Part shown: positions 8,371 to 17,204 of the stretch, in pieces
Position numbering within the stretch: position 1 is the first letter of the stretch
How the letters are laid out: every line of letters starts with the position of its first letter
DNA from: Photobacterium damselae
GTDB lineage: Bacteria > Pseudomonadota > Gammaproteobacteria > Enterobacterales > Vibrionaceae
Assembly (NCBI RefSeq): GCF_003026815.1
Contig: NZ_PYOG01000017.1
Location: 1-64,000 of the forward strand
Reading direction: 5' to 3'
Length of the DNA: 64,000 nt
Translations under genes and position numbers: made by a program
Notes under the pieces: generated by a model
Told to the model about the DNA's origin: nothing
Database searches by the model: none
The model's input: only the letters and a program-made list of their open reading frames with translations

Positions 8371-9341
8371 GTAAAGTTAAAACCCTAGCAGTTGTCGTTC
8401 CTGTTGCAGCCCTAGTCTCATGGTTAGGTTATACCTTTTGGCAAGCATATCAACCAGTACCTGAACGGATGCAGGGCCAAATAGAGGCGCAGCAATATAA
8501 TATTTCATCAAAAATTCCAGGCCGTATAGATAAGGTTTTGGTTCATAAAGGTGATGAAGTTAAACCTGGTCAGTTAATATTCACGCTGCTTACACCTGAA
8601 ATTGATGCAAAACTTATGCAAGCTAAAGCTGGTAAATCTGCGGCAGGCGCTTTAGCCGAAGAAGCTGAAAAGGGGGCGCGTCGCCAGCAGGTTGCCGCAG
8701 CACAAGATCAGTGGCGAAAAGCAAGTGCGGCTGCTGATTTAATGGAAAAAACATACCGACGTATTGATAATCTGTATAAAGATGGCGTTGTTGCTCAGCA
8801 AAAACGCGATGAAGTTTATACTCAATGGCAAGCAGCCAAATATACAGAAAGCGCAGCTTATCAGATGTATCAAATGGCGAAAGAAGGTGCACGAGTAGAA
8901 ACCAAGAAAGCGGCACAAGAGAAAGTTAAAATGGCTGAAGGTGCGGTAGCCGAAGTTCAAGCCTATGCGGATGATGCTAAAGCAACAAGTTGGCACAATG
9001 GAGAAGTGTCGCAGATCTTGCTTCATGATGGCGAACTGGCACCTCAAGGTTTTCCTGTTGTGACTATTATGGATATGAGCGATGCATGGGCGGTGTTTAA
9101 CGTTCGTGAAGATAAGTTAAAGGATTATCAAAAAGGTGCCGAGCTTACGGTGAAAATTCCTGCTTTAGGTGAACAGGAGTATCGTTTTAAGGTTACTCAT
9201 GTTGCCGTAATGGGTGATTTTGCAACATGGCGTGCAACAGATACTGCTAAGGGCTTTGATATGCGTACCTTTGAAGTGGAAGCGCGTCCGATGGAACCTA
9301 TTGATGGTTTACGTGCCGGTATGAGTGTAATAGTCGAGTAA
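8367..9341 (+). CDS. HlyD-family membrane fusion (periplasmic adaptor) protein
   Basis: Periplasmic adaptor (324 aa) linking the inner-membrane ABC-2 permeases to the TolC-like channel. It has an N-terminal membrane anchor (residues 5-26). A lipoyl/barrel-sandwich half motif follows at GQIEAQQYNISSKIPGRIDKV, then GDEVKPGQLIF near 65. A long alanine/lysine-rich coiled coil runs from about 90 to 205. The second lipoyl half lies near GEVSQILLHDGELAPQGFPVVTI. This matches the YhiI/YbhG type of MFP. Translationally coupled to the gene upstream and 4 bp from the next, so all four genes are one operon. Confidence 0.9.
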   Translation: MSKVKTLAVVVPVAALVSWLGYTFWQAYQPVPERMQGQIEAQQYNISSKIPGRIDKVLVHKGDEVKPGQLIFTLLTPEIDAKLMQAKAGKSAAGALAEEAEKGARRQQVAAAQDQWRKASAAADLMEKTYRRIDNLYKDGVVAQQKRDEVYTQWQAAKYTESAAYQMYQMAKEGARVETKKAAQEKVKMAEGAVAEVQAYADDAKATSWHNGEVSQILLHDGELAPQGFPVVTIMDMSDAWAVFNVREDKLKDYQKGAELTVKIPALGEQEYRFKVTHVAVMGDFATWRATDTAKGFDMRTFEVEARPMEPIDGLRAGMSVIVE

Positions 9342-9345
9342 TCTT

Positions 9346-10527
9346 ATGTTTTGCCTTTCATATATAAAACGAGAATGGCAACTGATCTGGCAAGATGGAT
9401 GGCTAAGAGCATTACTGATTTGGTTGCCTATCACTCTCTTTGTGACAATGTGGCTGATTTTTTCTGCTGGAATAGCAAGAGACTTGCCGATTGGTGTTGT
9501 TGATCTTGACCATAGTCGTATGTCTCGTGGCTTAACTCGTTATTTTAATGCGAGTCCGACCATGGAAGTGACAGCTCAGTTTACTGATCGAGCTGCTGGG
9601 GATCGAGCATTACGAGGCGGTGATATCTACGCATTAGTTGTGTTGCCTGATTCATTAGAAAAAGACACTATGTTGGGATACTCGCCATCTGTAACAGTAT
9701 TTTATAACAGTCAGTTTATCTTGATTGCTAAGTTACTCAACTCCGCGATGGTGCAGGCGCAAGCTACCTATAATGCTTCTATCGAAACACTGAGAAATAT
9801 GTCTCATGGTTCGCCAGTTCCTCTACAAGCATTGGGGCAAGCCGTTCCTGTTCAAAGTCAGATTACACCACTGTTTAATAGTAATAGTCATTATGGTCAG
9901 TTTCTTGTTTCTGCAATCTTACCTGCAATTTGGCAGATCCTGATTGTTGCGACAACCGTTATGACTCTCGCTGCTGAAGATCGTCGACAAGGTTTGCTTA
10001 ATTGGCTTCGAGAACGACCATATCAGAAAGTAATGAGTAAATTCGTTCCTTACTTTTTTGGTTTTCTCATTCAGGGCATGCTGTTCTTGTGGGGAATGTA
10101 TGGCGTACTAGATTGGCCTATGCATGGTAGTTGGTTGATCTTATTTACAGCGCAAAGTTTGATGGTACTCGCTTGTATTAGTGTTGGCTGCCTATTCTAT
10201 TTTGTCGCTATGGATACAGCTCGCGCCATGAGTTTTGTTGCTGGATTTACAGCTCCTGCATTTGCATTTATGGGCATTACATTTCCTGCAACTAACATGC
10301 ATCCATTAGCTCAAATGTGGCGCTCGCTATTGCCTGTTAGCCATTATATCGAGATTCAGCTGCAGCAGGTCGATTATGGTACGGGTTGGTTTCAAGCCCG
10401 CGATAACTTGTTTGTCTTAGCGCTTTTTATCATTGCGCTAATACTTGGTTTAGTAAAAATGCATTTTTGGCGAAAAGGGCAACTGAAACATGAAGCTAAG
10501 TTAGATGTTAATAAGGAGACATTATGA
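9346..10527 (+). CDS. ABC-2-type transporter permease, first of a pair
   Basis: Inner-membrane permease (393 aa) of the ABC-2 (YhhJ/YbhS) type. It has one N-terminal membrane helix (about 20-42), then a large extracytoplasmic domain starting PIGVVDLDHSRMSRGLTRYF. Five or six membrane helices fill the C-terminal half, with the typical ATVMTLAAEDRRQGLLNWL cytoplasmic coupling region. It pairs with the next gene, which it overlaps by 4 bp. No nucleotide-binding subunit is encoded beside it. Substrate is unknown; drug, toxin or lipid export are all possible for the family. Confidence 0.87.
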   Translation: MFCLSYIKREWQLIWQDGWLRALLIWLPITLFVTMWLIFSAGIARDLPIGVVDLDHSRMSRGLTRYFNASPTMEVTAQFTDRAAGDRALRGGDIYALVVLPDSLEKDTMLGYSPSVTVFYNSQFILIAKLLNSAMVQAQATYNASIETLRNMSHGSPVPLQALGQAVPVQSQITPLFNSNSHYGQFLVSAILPAIWQILIVATTVMTLAAEDRRQGLLNWLRERPYQKVMSKFVPYFFGFLIQGMLFLWGMYGVLDWPMHGSWLILFTAQSLMVLACISVGCLFYFVAMDTARAMSFVAGFTAPAFAFMGITFPATNMHPLAQMWRSLLPVSHYIEIQLQQVDYGTGWFQARDNLFVLALFIIALILGLVKMHFWRKGQLKHEAKLDVNKETL

Positions 10528-11675
10528 GTTGGAAGTCCTTATTAAGGTTTGAACTTAAAGCTATATTTACTAATCCAGCGCTACTGTTCACGGTTTTTGG
10601 TGGTATCGTAATTTATTCATTTCTTTACCCATTGCCATACTCGGAACAATTACCTCGAGAGCAGCGAGTTGCCGTGGTTAATTTGGATCAGAGTCAATTA
10701 AGTCGAAAACTGATTCGTATGGCTGATGCAACACCACAAGTTGAAATTACTGAACATTTGGGCAGTATTTATTCGGCTCAACAGCAACTTGAGCAGAGTA
10801 ATATTGATGGCATTTTAGTCATTCCTGAGAATTTTTATCGAGATGTTCTGCTCGGAAAAAGTCCAACTTTAGCTTACGCTGGCAACGCTGCACTATTTTT
10901 AGTTTATGGTACTGTTGTTGAAGGATTAGCATCTGCTGGTGGAACGTTAGGGGCGCATATTAAAGTCTCCCATATGGTAATGGATGGTCATAATATTGCT
11001 TTAGCGGCTAAACAATATTCGGCAATGAAGCTAAATATGAGACCAATTTTCAATACTACAATGGGCTACATTAATTATGTTGTACCCGCAGTATTTGTTT
11101 TGATCTTACATCAAACATTGCTAATTGGCGTTTCCATCATTGGAGGTGAACATAATGAGCGACGGGCCGAAGGAGAAATTGGCTACTGGATGACATATCC
11201 CGCTTGGAAAATAATTTTTGTGAGAACAATACTGTTTGTTTTGATCTATATTCCTCTAACGATGTATTACTTTGGTTGGAGTTTTGATTATTACGATATA
11301 AGTAAGCTTGCTAAAGTTCCTGAGTTACTCTTGCTAACTGTTCCGTTCTTAGTTTCGGTGATCAGTTTAGGTTTAGTGATAGGGCAATTGATCCCTCGGC
11401 GTGAATTAGCAACATTAATTGTTTTGTTAAGTTCATTACCGCTGGTGTTCTCCGCCGGATTTATTTGGCCAACCGCAGAATTACCTACCATTATTAAAGG
11501 TTTTGCACAATTAGTACCGTCAACTCCGGCTATAAATGGCTTTTTACGGTTAAATCAAATGGGAGCCAGTTTTACCCAAGTTGCTCCATATTTTTGGCAG
11601 ATGTGGTTGCAGGCCGTGATTTACTTTATGCTAGCTTGGGGGTTGATGAGCCGTAATCGAAGTCATTTAGAATAA
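10524..11675 (+). CDS. ABC-2-type transporter permease, second of a pair
   Basis: Second ABC-2 permease (383 aa), homologous in layout to the gene before it. An N-terminal helix is at about 19-37. The extracytoplasmic domain begins RVAVVNLDQSQLSRKLIRM, and a C-terminal bundle of about six helices begins near residue 190. A coupling segment reads EHNERRAEGEIGYWM. The start codon overlaps the previous stop, and AAGGAG precedes it. The two permeases probably form the heterodimeric membrane core of the exporter. A strong terminator follows, so no ATPase gene can be co-transcribed downstream. Confidence 0.87.
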   Translation: MSWKSLLRFELKAIFTNPALLFTVFGGIVIYSFLYPLPYSEQLPREQRVAVVNLDQSQLSRKLIRMADATPQVEITEHLGSIYSAQQQLEQSNIDGILVIPENFYRDVLLGKSPTLAYAGNAALFLVYGTVVEGLASAGGTLGAHIKVSHMVMDGHNIALAAKQYSAMKLNMRPIFNTTMGYINYVVPAVFVLILHQTLLIGVSIIGGEHNERRAEGEIGYWMTYPAWKIIFVRTILFVLIYIPLTMYYFGWSFDYYDISKLAKVPELLLLTVPFLVSVISLGLVIGQLIPRRELATLIVLLSSLPLVFSAGFIWPTAELPTIIKGFAQLVPSTPAINGFLRLNQMGASFTQVAPYFWQMWLQAVIYFMLAWGLMSRNRSHLE

Positions 11676-11703
11676 AGTCCAATTATCACTTAATAATAAT
11701 GAG

Positions 11704-11735
11704 CGCTTTAGGTCTTGAATCTGAAGCGTTTTTTT
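11704..11735 (+). terminator. Rho-independent terminator of the export operon
   Basis: CGCTTTAGGT (11704-11713), loop CTTGA, ATCTGAAGCG (11719-11728), a 10 bp stem with two G-U pairs, followed by seven T residues. Confidence 0.8.
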
Positions 11736-11841
11736 ATGTATTAATTGTGAGATAAGTATGCTTTATAAGTAGAATATATTTACATAAAGAATTGTTAATA
11801 CTAATCTTTCAAAGATACCAATGATGATATAGGACATATAC

Positions 11842-12195
11842 ATGAAAAAGCAGATCTCTGTATTAGCGTTATCACTTGCAGCAGTATTCTCGGCAGCTGT
11901 TTTTGCTGGCAACGGGGTGGATACAACTATGGACAAGGCCGCAATGGATGCAAAACAAGATGCTCATGCGGTGATGAAGGATGCTAGTTCTGATTCTAAA
12001 GATGCAATGATTGACATTAAAGATGAATTGAATAAAGGTACTGAAGATGTCATGAAAATGGCTGAAAAAGAGGGTAATGCAGAATCTCATGCCATCAATA
12101 AGCACTCCGATGCTATGAAGATTGATAAGGATGCAATGAAAGAAGAAGCGGCGACACAAGTACAAGAAAAAGTTATTAAAGAAGTTACTAATTAA
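11842..12195 (+). CDS. Small charged periplasmic protein of unknown function
   Basis: 117 aa with a clear Sec signal peptide (Lys-Lys start, Ala-rich core, cleavage near VFAG at residue 22). The mature part is almost entirely Asp, Lys, Glu, Ala and Met, is predicted alpha-helical, and has no cysteine and no aromatic residue. Repeating short units such as MDKAAMDAK, MKDAS, SKDAMIDIK and DAMKIDKDAMK give an amphipathic, coiled-coil-like pattern. I recognise no domain. AGGA lies 8 nt before the ATG and a strong terminator follows, so it is a real single-gene unit. Structural, stress or metal-binding roles are all possible and none is supported directly. Confidence 0.75.
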   Translation: MKKQISVLALSLAAVFSAAVFAGNGVDTTMDKAAMDAKQDAHAVMKDASSDSKDAMIDIKDELNKGTEDVMKMAEKEGNAESHAINKHSDAMKIDKDAMKEEAATQVQEKVIKEVTN

Positions 12196-12237
12196 TCATT
12201 ATTTTAAACTCAAGTGTTTGAAATTAATTAGATAGTT

Positions 12238-12269
12238 AAGCCCTTGAAGATAGACTCAAGGGCTTTTTA
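12238..12269 (+). terminator. Rho-independent terminator, shared by convergent genes
   Basis: AAGCCCTTGA (12238-12247) and TCAAGGGCTT (12256-12265) with an 8 nt loop and a T-run. It lies between the small periplasmic gene and the convergent DyP peroxidase gene. Confidence 0.8.
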
Positions 12270-12285
12270 TGTATTTTATAACCTG

Positions 12286-13227
12286 TTATTCATCATCAAA
12301 AGAATCTAATAACGTTTGAGATAAAACAAAGTAGTTAGCGCCTGATTTAGCATCAACAAAATCTAATAGACGATCATAATAGCCAACACTATCAGCATAG
12401 ATCATTTGGCGAAGTGACGTTTCAATAACATTGGAGTCAGCCGCAAAGCCTATAAACATAGTGCCGTGTTCTAAGGCGTTACCAAATGGACGATTTTGAC
12501 GAAGCATTTTAATTTCTTCATCATCAATAATCACTTTACTCTTGTTGTTATGAGCCCAAACAGGTTTAGTCTCGTCATCAAGTTCAATGTTGTCTAATTT
12601 AGTTCGACCAATCACTTTCTCTTGATAATCTGTTGATTGTTTTTCCCATTTTAATTCGCGATCGACATAACGCTGCACGGTTAGATAGCTACCTCCATGG
12701 TGGATCTCTTCATCATCTTGCACTAATACTGCATTAATACGAGCGGTATTTTTCGGATTTTCAGTACCATCAACAAAGTCGATTAAATCGCGATTATCCA
12801 AGTATTTGAACCCCTGAATATCTTCAGCAAGATCAGCACAAGCTCTAAAGGCGTTAAGCAGATATTTAGCGGCTTGATAATTTAAATCCATACGTTCAGA
12901 TTTAATCATAAAGAACACGTCACCGGCTGTGCTTGGGAATTGGCGCTCACCATCTTTCATTTCTGTAAACGTTGTAAGATGCTTAGGCATAACAACATCA
13001 GGAAAAACAATTGGCCATGCTTTTTTTGATACTGCTACAGTGATATTGAGATTAGCTGTTAGATCTTTTTGGGCTATAGATTTTTCGATCCCTGCTATTT
13101 GTGAAAAAGCATCTTGTAGGCTTTCTGTATCCGCATTCTCATTAAGAACGAAGGTAAGATATTCAGCAAATGTCGATGGGTTTGATAAAGCACCTGCTTG
13201 TGCTAATTCTGCAATATTTTGAGTCAT
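12286..13227 (-). CDS. Dye-decolourising (DyP-type) haem peroxidase, YfeX-like
   Basis: Haem peroxidase of 313 aa, close to the length of E. coli YfeX. The DyP signature (G/F)xxDGTENP appears as FVDGTENPKN, with Asp153 as the distal catalytic Asp. His226 in KPVWAHNNKSKV is the likely proximal haem ligand. The C-terminal MFIGFAADSNVIETSLRQM block is typical of the family. There is no Tat signal, so it is cytoplasmic rather than EfeB-like. Reaction: H2O2-dependent oxidation; the natural substrate is unknown and haem or porphyrinogens have been suggested for relatives. AAAGG lies upstream of the ATG. Monocistronic. Confidence 0.9.
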   Translation of the reverse strand: MTQNIAELAQAGALSNPSTFAEYLTFVLNENADTESLQDAFSQIAGIEKSIAQKDLTANLNITVAVSKKAWPIVFPDVVMPKHLTTFTEMKDGERQFPSTAGDVFFMIKSERMDLNYQAAKYLLNAFRACADLAEDIQGFKYLDNRDLIDFVDGTENPKNTARINAVLVQDDEEIHHGGSYLTVQRYVDRELKWEKQSTDYQEKVIGRTKLDNIELDDETKPVWAHNNKSKVIIDDEEIKMLRQNRPFGNALEHGTMFIGFAADSNVIETSLRQMIYADSVGYYDRLLDFVDAKSGANYFVLSQTLLDSFDDE

Positions 13228-13471
13228 AATATTTAGCCTTTTATAGTCTTTACCTTAATTTATACCCTTTATAATAGTGCTGATAAGTGAAACTTTAGGA
13301 ATATTATTTTCCATAATTTGATCTTGGTCTTTGCATCATAATCTGACCTCAGTAACAATGTAATTTATCGATATATCAATCTGTTAAGTAAATAATTTGA
13401 CGCTTGATATTACTGATTTTGACTATTTGAATTTTCGGTCATTTTCTTATCTTTTGAGTTATGGAGCAGTG

Positions 13472-14029
13472 ATGAGTTCAGAAAAAGAAAAAATGCTAGC
13501 TGGTTTACCCTATGATGCATGGGATCCTCAGTTACTAAATGAACGTATGAGAGCAAAGGCTTACTGCCATAAATTTAATCTGGCTGATCCAACTTTATTA
13601 GATGAGAGAATGGCTATTTTGTCTGACTTACTTCATGTTGAGGGTACCGCTCATTTAGAGCCTAATTTTTATTGTGATTATGGATACAATATCCATTTAG
13701 GTGATAATTTTTATGCAAATCACAATTTAACTATCATTGATGTCTGTAAAGTTGATATTGGCACCAACGTATTGATAGCTCCTCATGTACTTATTTCTAC
13801 GGGTACTCATCCTACAAATCCTGTGGAACGTCGTAGTACAGAATACGGAAAGCCAATAAAGATTGGTAACGATGTTTGGATTGGTGGTAATGCTTCTATT
13901 TTGCCCGGCGTAACTATTGGCGATCGTGTTGTAATAGGCGCGGGTAGTGTTGTAAATAAAGATATTCCTAGCGATAGTATTGCAGTAGGGAACCCATGTC
14001 GGGTAATTAAAAAATTAGCAGATTCGTAA
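13472..14029 (+). CDS. maa: Maltose/sugar O-acetyltransferase (LacA/NodL/Maa family)
   Basis: Acetyl-CoA-dependent sugar O-acetyltransferase of 185 aa. The N-terminal MAC domain (KEKMLAGLPYDAWDPQLLNERMRAK) is followed by left-handed beta-helix hexapeptide repeats. These include STGTHPTN with the catalytic His, and the IGNDVWIGGNASILPGVTIGDRVVIGAGSVV run. I chose the ATG at 13472: it has GGAG 5-6 nt upstream and gives the MSSEKEKML start typical of Maa. The frame stays open to a TTG at 13397, but that extension is unlike the family. Maa acetylates maltose and glucose in E. coli; whether this copy prefers maltose is not shown. Convergent with the GST gene, only 3 bp apart. Confidence 0.87.
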   Translation: MSSEKEKMLAGLPYDAWDPQLLNERMRAKAYCHKFNLADPTLLDERMAILSDLLHVEGTAHLEPNFYCDYGYNIHLGDNFYANHNLTIIDVCKVDIGTNVLIAPHVLISTGTHPTNPVERRSTEYGKPIKIGNDVWIGGNASILPGVTIGDRVVIGAGSVVNKDIPSDSIAVGNPCRVIKKLADS

Positions 14030-14032
14030 TCA

Positions 14033-14692
14033 TTAATCGATAAGAATTACGGAGTGAAAGTCATGGCTGTCACTCCATTTGTCATATTGCTTCATCACAA
14101 GAGAAAATGCCGGATTTTGGAAATGAACTGTGAGCCATTGTCTAATCAAAGGATAGGGAGATTCAAGATACCAGTGACGTTCTACTTTCGAAAACTGACG
14201 AATAAAAGGCAGAAGAGCGTAATCAACTAAACTTGGATGTTGTCCCATAATAAAAGGCGTTTTACATAGACGCTGTTCTAGGTCTTTTAGAAGTATCTCA
14301 CATTGATGTCGGCGAAGCTCTATATCGAGGTCATGGTAACGTGCTGCTGCTTTGTAGCGCTCTAATGCTGGGATAAATTTACTATCAAACTTTGCAATTA
14401 AGCTCAGCATATCGGCAAAATGGTGGGGATCATCTTCTAACAGTAAGTGGTTAGGATCATGTTGATTCAAAGCCCAGACCATAATTTCTAAGCTTTCATC
14501 AAGATAGTCACCATTTGGAATAACCAGTAAAGGGACTGTACCTTTAGCACTTATCTTGAGCATATCTCTAGGTTTGTTCTTCATATCTACTTCACGTAAT
14601 TCCACTTGAATCTGAGCAAAATATAACCCTAAACGAGCTCTAATTGCGTAAGGGCATTGGCGAAGAGAGTAGAGAATAGGAGTAGACATCAT
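14033..14692 (-). CDS. Glutathione S-transferase-family protein
   Basis: GST-fold protein, 219 aa. The N-terminal thioredoxin-like domain starts ILYSLRQCPYAIRARLGLYFA with a CPYA motif (Cys about residue 13), and KGTVPLLVI is the cis-Pro loop near 50-58. The C-terminal helical domain runs from about 85 to 205 and contains PFIMGQHPSLVDYALLPFIRQF. The glutathione-contact Glu-Ser pair reads LDESLEI. The gene could start at either of two adjacent ATGs; AGGT lies only 3 nt before the first, so the second (14689) has the better spacing. Substrate unknown. Cytoplasmic. Confidence 0.85.
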   Translation of the reverse strand: MMSTPILYSLRQCPYAIRARLGLYFAQIQVELREVDMKNKPRDMLKISAKGTVPLLVIPNGDYLDESLEIMVWALNQHDPNHLLLEDDPHHFADMLSLIAKFDSKFIPALERYKAAARYHDLDIELRRHQCEILLKDLEQRLCKTPFIMGQHPSLVDYALLPFIRQFSKVERHWYLESPYPLIRQWLTVHFQNPAFSLVMKQYDKWSDSHDFHSVILID

Positions 14693-14895
14693 GTCACCTA
14701 AATTATCCGTAACCTTCCATCATCATAGTACAAAAAACAGGCGCTGGCCAAGTTCTCATTTTTACGAAAAACAATAATTTTCTTTATCATCATAGAGTTA
14801 ATTTGTATGACAGTTCAAAGAAAAAAGCCGTAAGTGGTAGATAATGGATGAGAACATTTCATGCTGGGGTAAAACAACGATAAGGATATAGTGTT

Positions 14896-16047
14896 ATGTT
14901 AAAGTTTGGACCATCATTTATGACCATGGTTATGGGATTTACTCTAAGTAGTGCAGCTTATGCGGTTGATGAATGGCCTGATTTACCTGTTGGTGTAAAA
15001 AATGGAGTGAGTGCACAAGTTGGCTCTCAGCTATATGTAGGATTAGGTTCTGCTGGACAGCAATGGTATCGATTAGATCTCAACCAGAAAAGTAAGGGAT
15101 GGCAAGCAGTCTCTCATTTCTCAGGACCTAGTAGAGATGGCGCTACTGCTACGGCTATAGGTAAGAATATTTATGTTTTCGGTGGTTCAGGAAAGGCTAA
15201 GGCTCAAGATAAGTCTCCAATTATTTTTGATACGATTTATCGTTATCAGGTCGATCTTGATAAATGGGAAGAAATGGATGCGCATACCCCTGTTGGACTA
15301 TTAGGAGCTTCGTCATATTCGCCTAATGGAGAAGAAATACTTTTTTTCGGTGGTTATAACAAAACATATTTTGATCAATACCTTGCATCAATTACTGCTG
15401 TTGATAAAGATACTCAACCCGAAAAATGGCAATCGATAGTTGATGGCTACATGGGGATGAAGCCTGCAGATTATAAATGGAATAATTTTGTGATTAGTTT
15501 TGAACCTCATACTGGTTTTTGGCGAAGTCTTGGTGAAGTTCCTTATAGTGCAAATTGTGGTGCCGCTTTAGTTCAGAATAAAAAGAATGCAGTAATTATC
15601 AGTGGGGAGATTAAGCCTGGTTTACGAACTGCAGAGGTTAAAGAATACCAATTTGGTACTCCATCACCATGGCTAAAACTTAATGAATTACCTGTACCTC
15701 AAGGTTTTACCTTACAAGAAGGGGTTGCCGGCTCTTTTGCTGGTATGAGCCATGACGCTATGATTGTCATGGGTGGAGCGAATTTTCATGGTGCACAACA
15801 AGCGTTTGCCAAAGGAAAAATGTTTGCTCATGCGGGTCTGAGTAAATCTTATAATCCTGAAATGTACGTTTATCAAGATAAGCAATGGCAGCAAGTGAAC
15901 GACTTTATTTCAGGACTTGCATATGGTTCCTCTTTCACAACGTCTGATGGAGTGCTTATTGCTGGTGGGGAAAACAGTGATGGCCAAGCCTCAAATAAAG
16001 TCTATCTGCTTAACTGGAATGGAAAAACTGTTGATATTGTTGATTAA
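14896..16047 (+). CDS. nanM: N-acetylneuraminate epimerase (sialic acid mutarotase), Kelch type
   Basis: Periplasmic beta-propeller (383 aa) predicted to interconvert the alpha and beta anomers of free sialic acid, as E. coli NanM/YjhT does. A signal peptide of about 23 residues ends in AYA. Kelch-type repeats follow: WPDLPVGVKNGVSAQVGSQLYVGLGS, DGATATAIGKNIYVFGGSG, LGASSYSPNGEEILFFGGYN, SANCGAALVQNKKNAVIISGEI and GSSFTTSDGVLIAGGENSDG. AAGGATA lies 8 nt before the ATG. No nanA, nanT or nanK is nearby, so it would have to work with transporters encoded elsewhere. It converges on a LysR regulator gene. Confidence 0.88.
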   Translation: MLKFGPSFMTMVMGFTLSSAAYAVDEWPDLPVGVKNGVSAQVGSQLYVGLGSAGQQWYRLDLNQKSKGWQAVSHFSGPSRDGATATAIGKNIYVFGGSGKAKAQDKSPIIFDTIYRYQVDLDKWEEMDAHTPVGLLGASSYSPNGEEILFFGGYNKTYFDQYLASITAVDKDTQPEKWQSIVDGYMGMKPADYKWNNFVISFEPHTGFWRSLGEVPYSANCGAALVQNKKNAVIISGEIKPGLRTAEVKEYQFGTPSPWLKLNELPVPQGFTLQEGVAGSFAGMSHDAMIVMGGANFHGAQQAFAKGKMFAHAGLSKSYNPEMYVYQDKQWQQVNDFISGLAYGSSFTTSDGVLIAGGENSDGQASNKVYLLNWNGKTVDIVD

Positions 16048-16116
16048 TAAACCTAAAGCAATACCGCCAAAAATGACACGATGTAATTAGGTATAATTGC
16101 AAAGAGATGCTGGATA

Positions 16117-17016
16117 TTATTTTGCCAGCATTTCTTCTATTAAATCAATAAAGCAGCGAACTTTTGGTGATAAGTGTTTTCTGCTTGGGTAAAGCAAATA
16201 TACATTCACTTCTGTTTCCGGCAAATCTTCAAATAATATTTCTAGCTGTCCTGTTTTTAAGTTATCTGCAATATAAAATTCAGGTAAACGGCAAATTCCT
16301 TGGCCTGCAAGAGTCATTGCTAATTCAATATTACCGTCATTGGTTTTCACTCTAGGTCTTACATCGACATTAATCAGTTGATTTGATTTATCAATATATT
16401 CCCAGCGGTAGGGTGATTTCAAATTAGAATAACAGATACAATCGTGTTTAGTGAGCTCAAAGGGGTGATAGGGGCGGCCTTTTCGTTCTAAATAATCAGG
16501 ACTTGCAACCGTATAAATACAGCTTTTATAGATAGCTTTACAAATAAGAGATGATTCATCGAGTTGAGCTGCTGCTCGAATTGCCAAGTCGTATCCGTCC
16601 GCAATTACATCAATACGTTTATCGGTCAGATCGAGATCCAATATAACGTTAGGATAGCGTTTTGCATATTCAACTAGAATAGGTTGTAAATGTTGATGGC
16701 TAAATCCAATAGGGCAGTTGATACGTAATGTTCCTCTTGGAGAAGCTTCATGGTGAGTGATTAGGCTCACGGCATCTTCAGCACCTTGAATTAGTTGTAT
16801 ACATTGTTCGAAATAGGCTTCACCTTCAGGCGTTAAACTGAGTGAACGTGTTGTTCTGTTCAGTAACCGAACACCTAATCGATTTTCTAATTTATTCACT
16901 TCTTTACTTACATGTGAGCTAGAGTGGCCTAGTAGATGAGCTGCTGCCGAGAAACTTTCTGATTTAACAACCTGAACAAAGATAATGATACCATCAAATA
17001 ATTGGTTATTTGTCAT
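16117..17016 (-). CDS. LysR-family transcriptional regulator
   Basis: LTTR of about 299 aa. The N-terminal winged helix-turn-helix spans residues 6-63 (FVQVVKSESFSAAAHLLGHSSSHVSKEVNKLENRLGVRLLNRTTR). The LysR substrate-binding domain follows (PRGTLRINCPIGFSHQHLQPIL onward). The motif set RTTRSLSLTPEGEAYFE and LDLTDKRIDVIADGYDLAIR places it in the CrgA/DsdC-like group. I prefer the ATG at 17016, which has AAGGTGA 8-9 nt upstream; the GTG at 17028 lies inside that ribosome binding site. No divergent target gene is adjacent, so its regulon is unknown. Confidence 0.88.
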   Translation of the reverse strand: MTNNQLFDGIIIFVQVVKSESFSAAAHLLGHSSSHVSKEVNKLENRLGVRLLNRTTRSLSLTPEGEAYFEQCIQLIQGAEDAVSLITHHEASPRGTLRINCPIGFSHQHLQPILVEYAKRYPNVILDLDLTDKRIDVIADGYDLAIRAAAQLDESSLICKAIYKSCIYTVASPDYLERKGRPYHPFELTKHDCICYSNLKSPYRWEYIDKSNQLINVDVRPRVKTNDGNIELAMTLAGQGICRLPEFYIADNLKTGQLEILFEDLPETEVNVYLLYPSRKHLSPKVRCFIDLIEEMLAK

Positions 17017-17143
17017 GTGGTTATTCACCTTATTTCAGATATAACTATGTGATATCAAGATGCGAATTCGAAGTGTTAGTATAAACTCAATTCAAGGAAA
17101 AACATTGGGTTATTGTGATAATTTTATTCGTTATGATAAAAAG

Positions 17144-17176
17144 AAACCCTTTGATAAGGATATTATCAAAGGGTTT
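17144..17176 (-). terminator. Strong bidirectional terminator
   Basis: Perfect 14 bp inverted repeat AAACCCTTTGATAA (17144-17157) and TTATCAAAGGGTTT (17163-17176) with a 5 nt loop. On the minus strand it is followed by CTTTTTATC. It terminates the PhnA-type gene. Confidence 0.85.
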
Positions 17177-17204
17177 TCTCAATACCATTGCTCAATAAAG
17201 AAAA

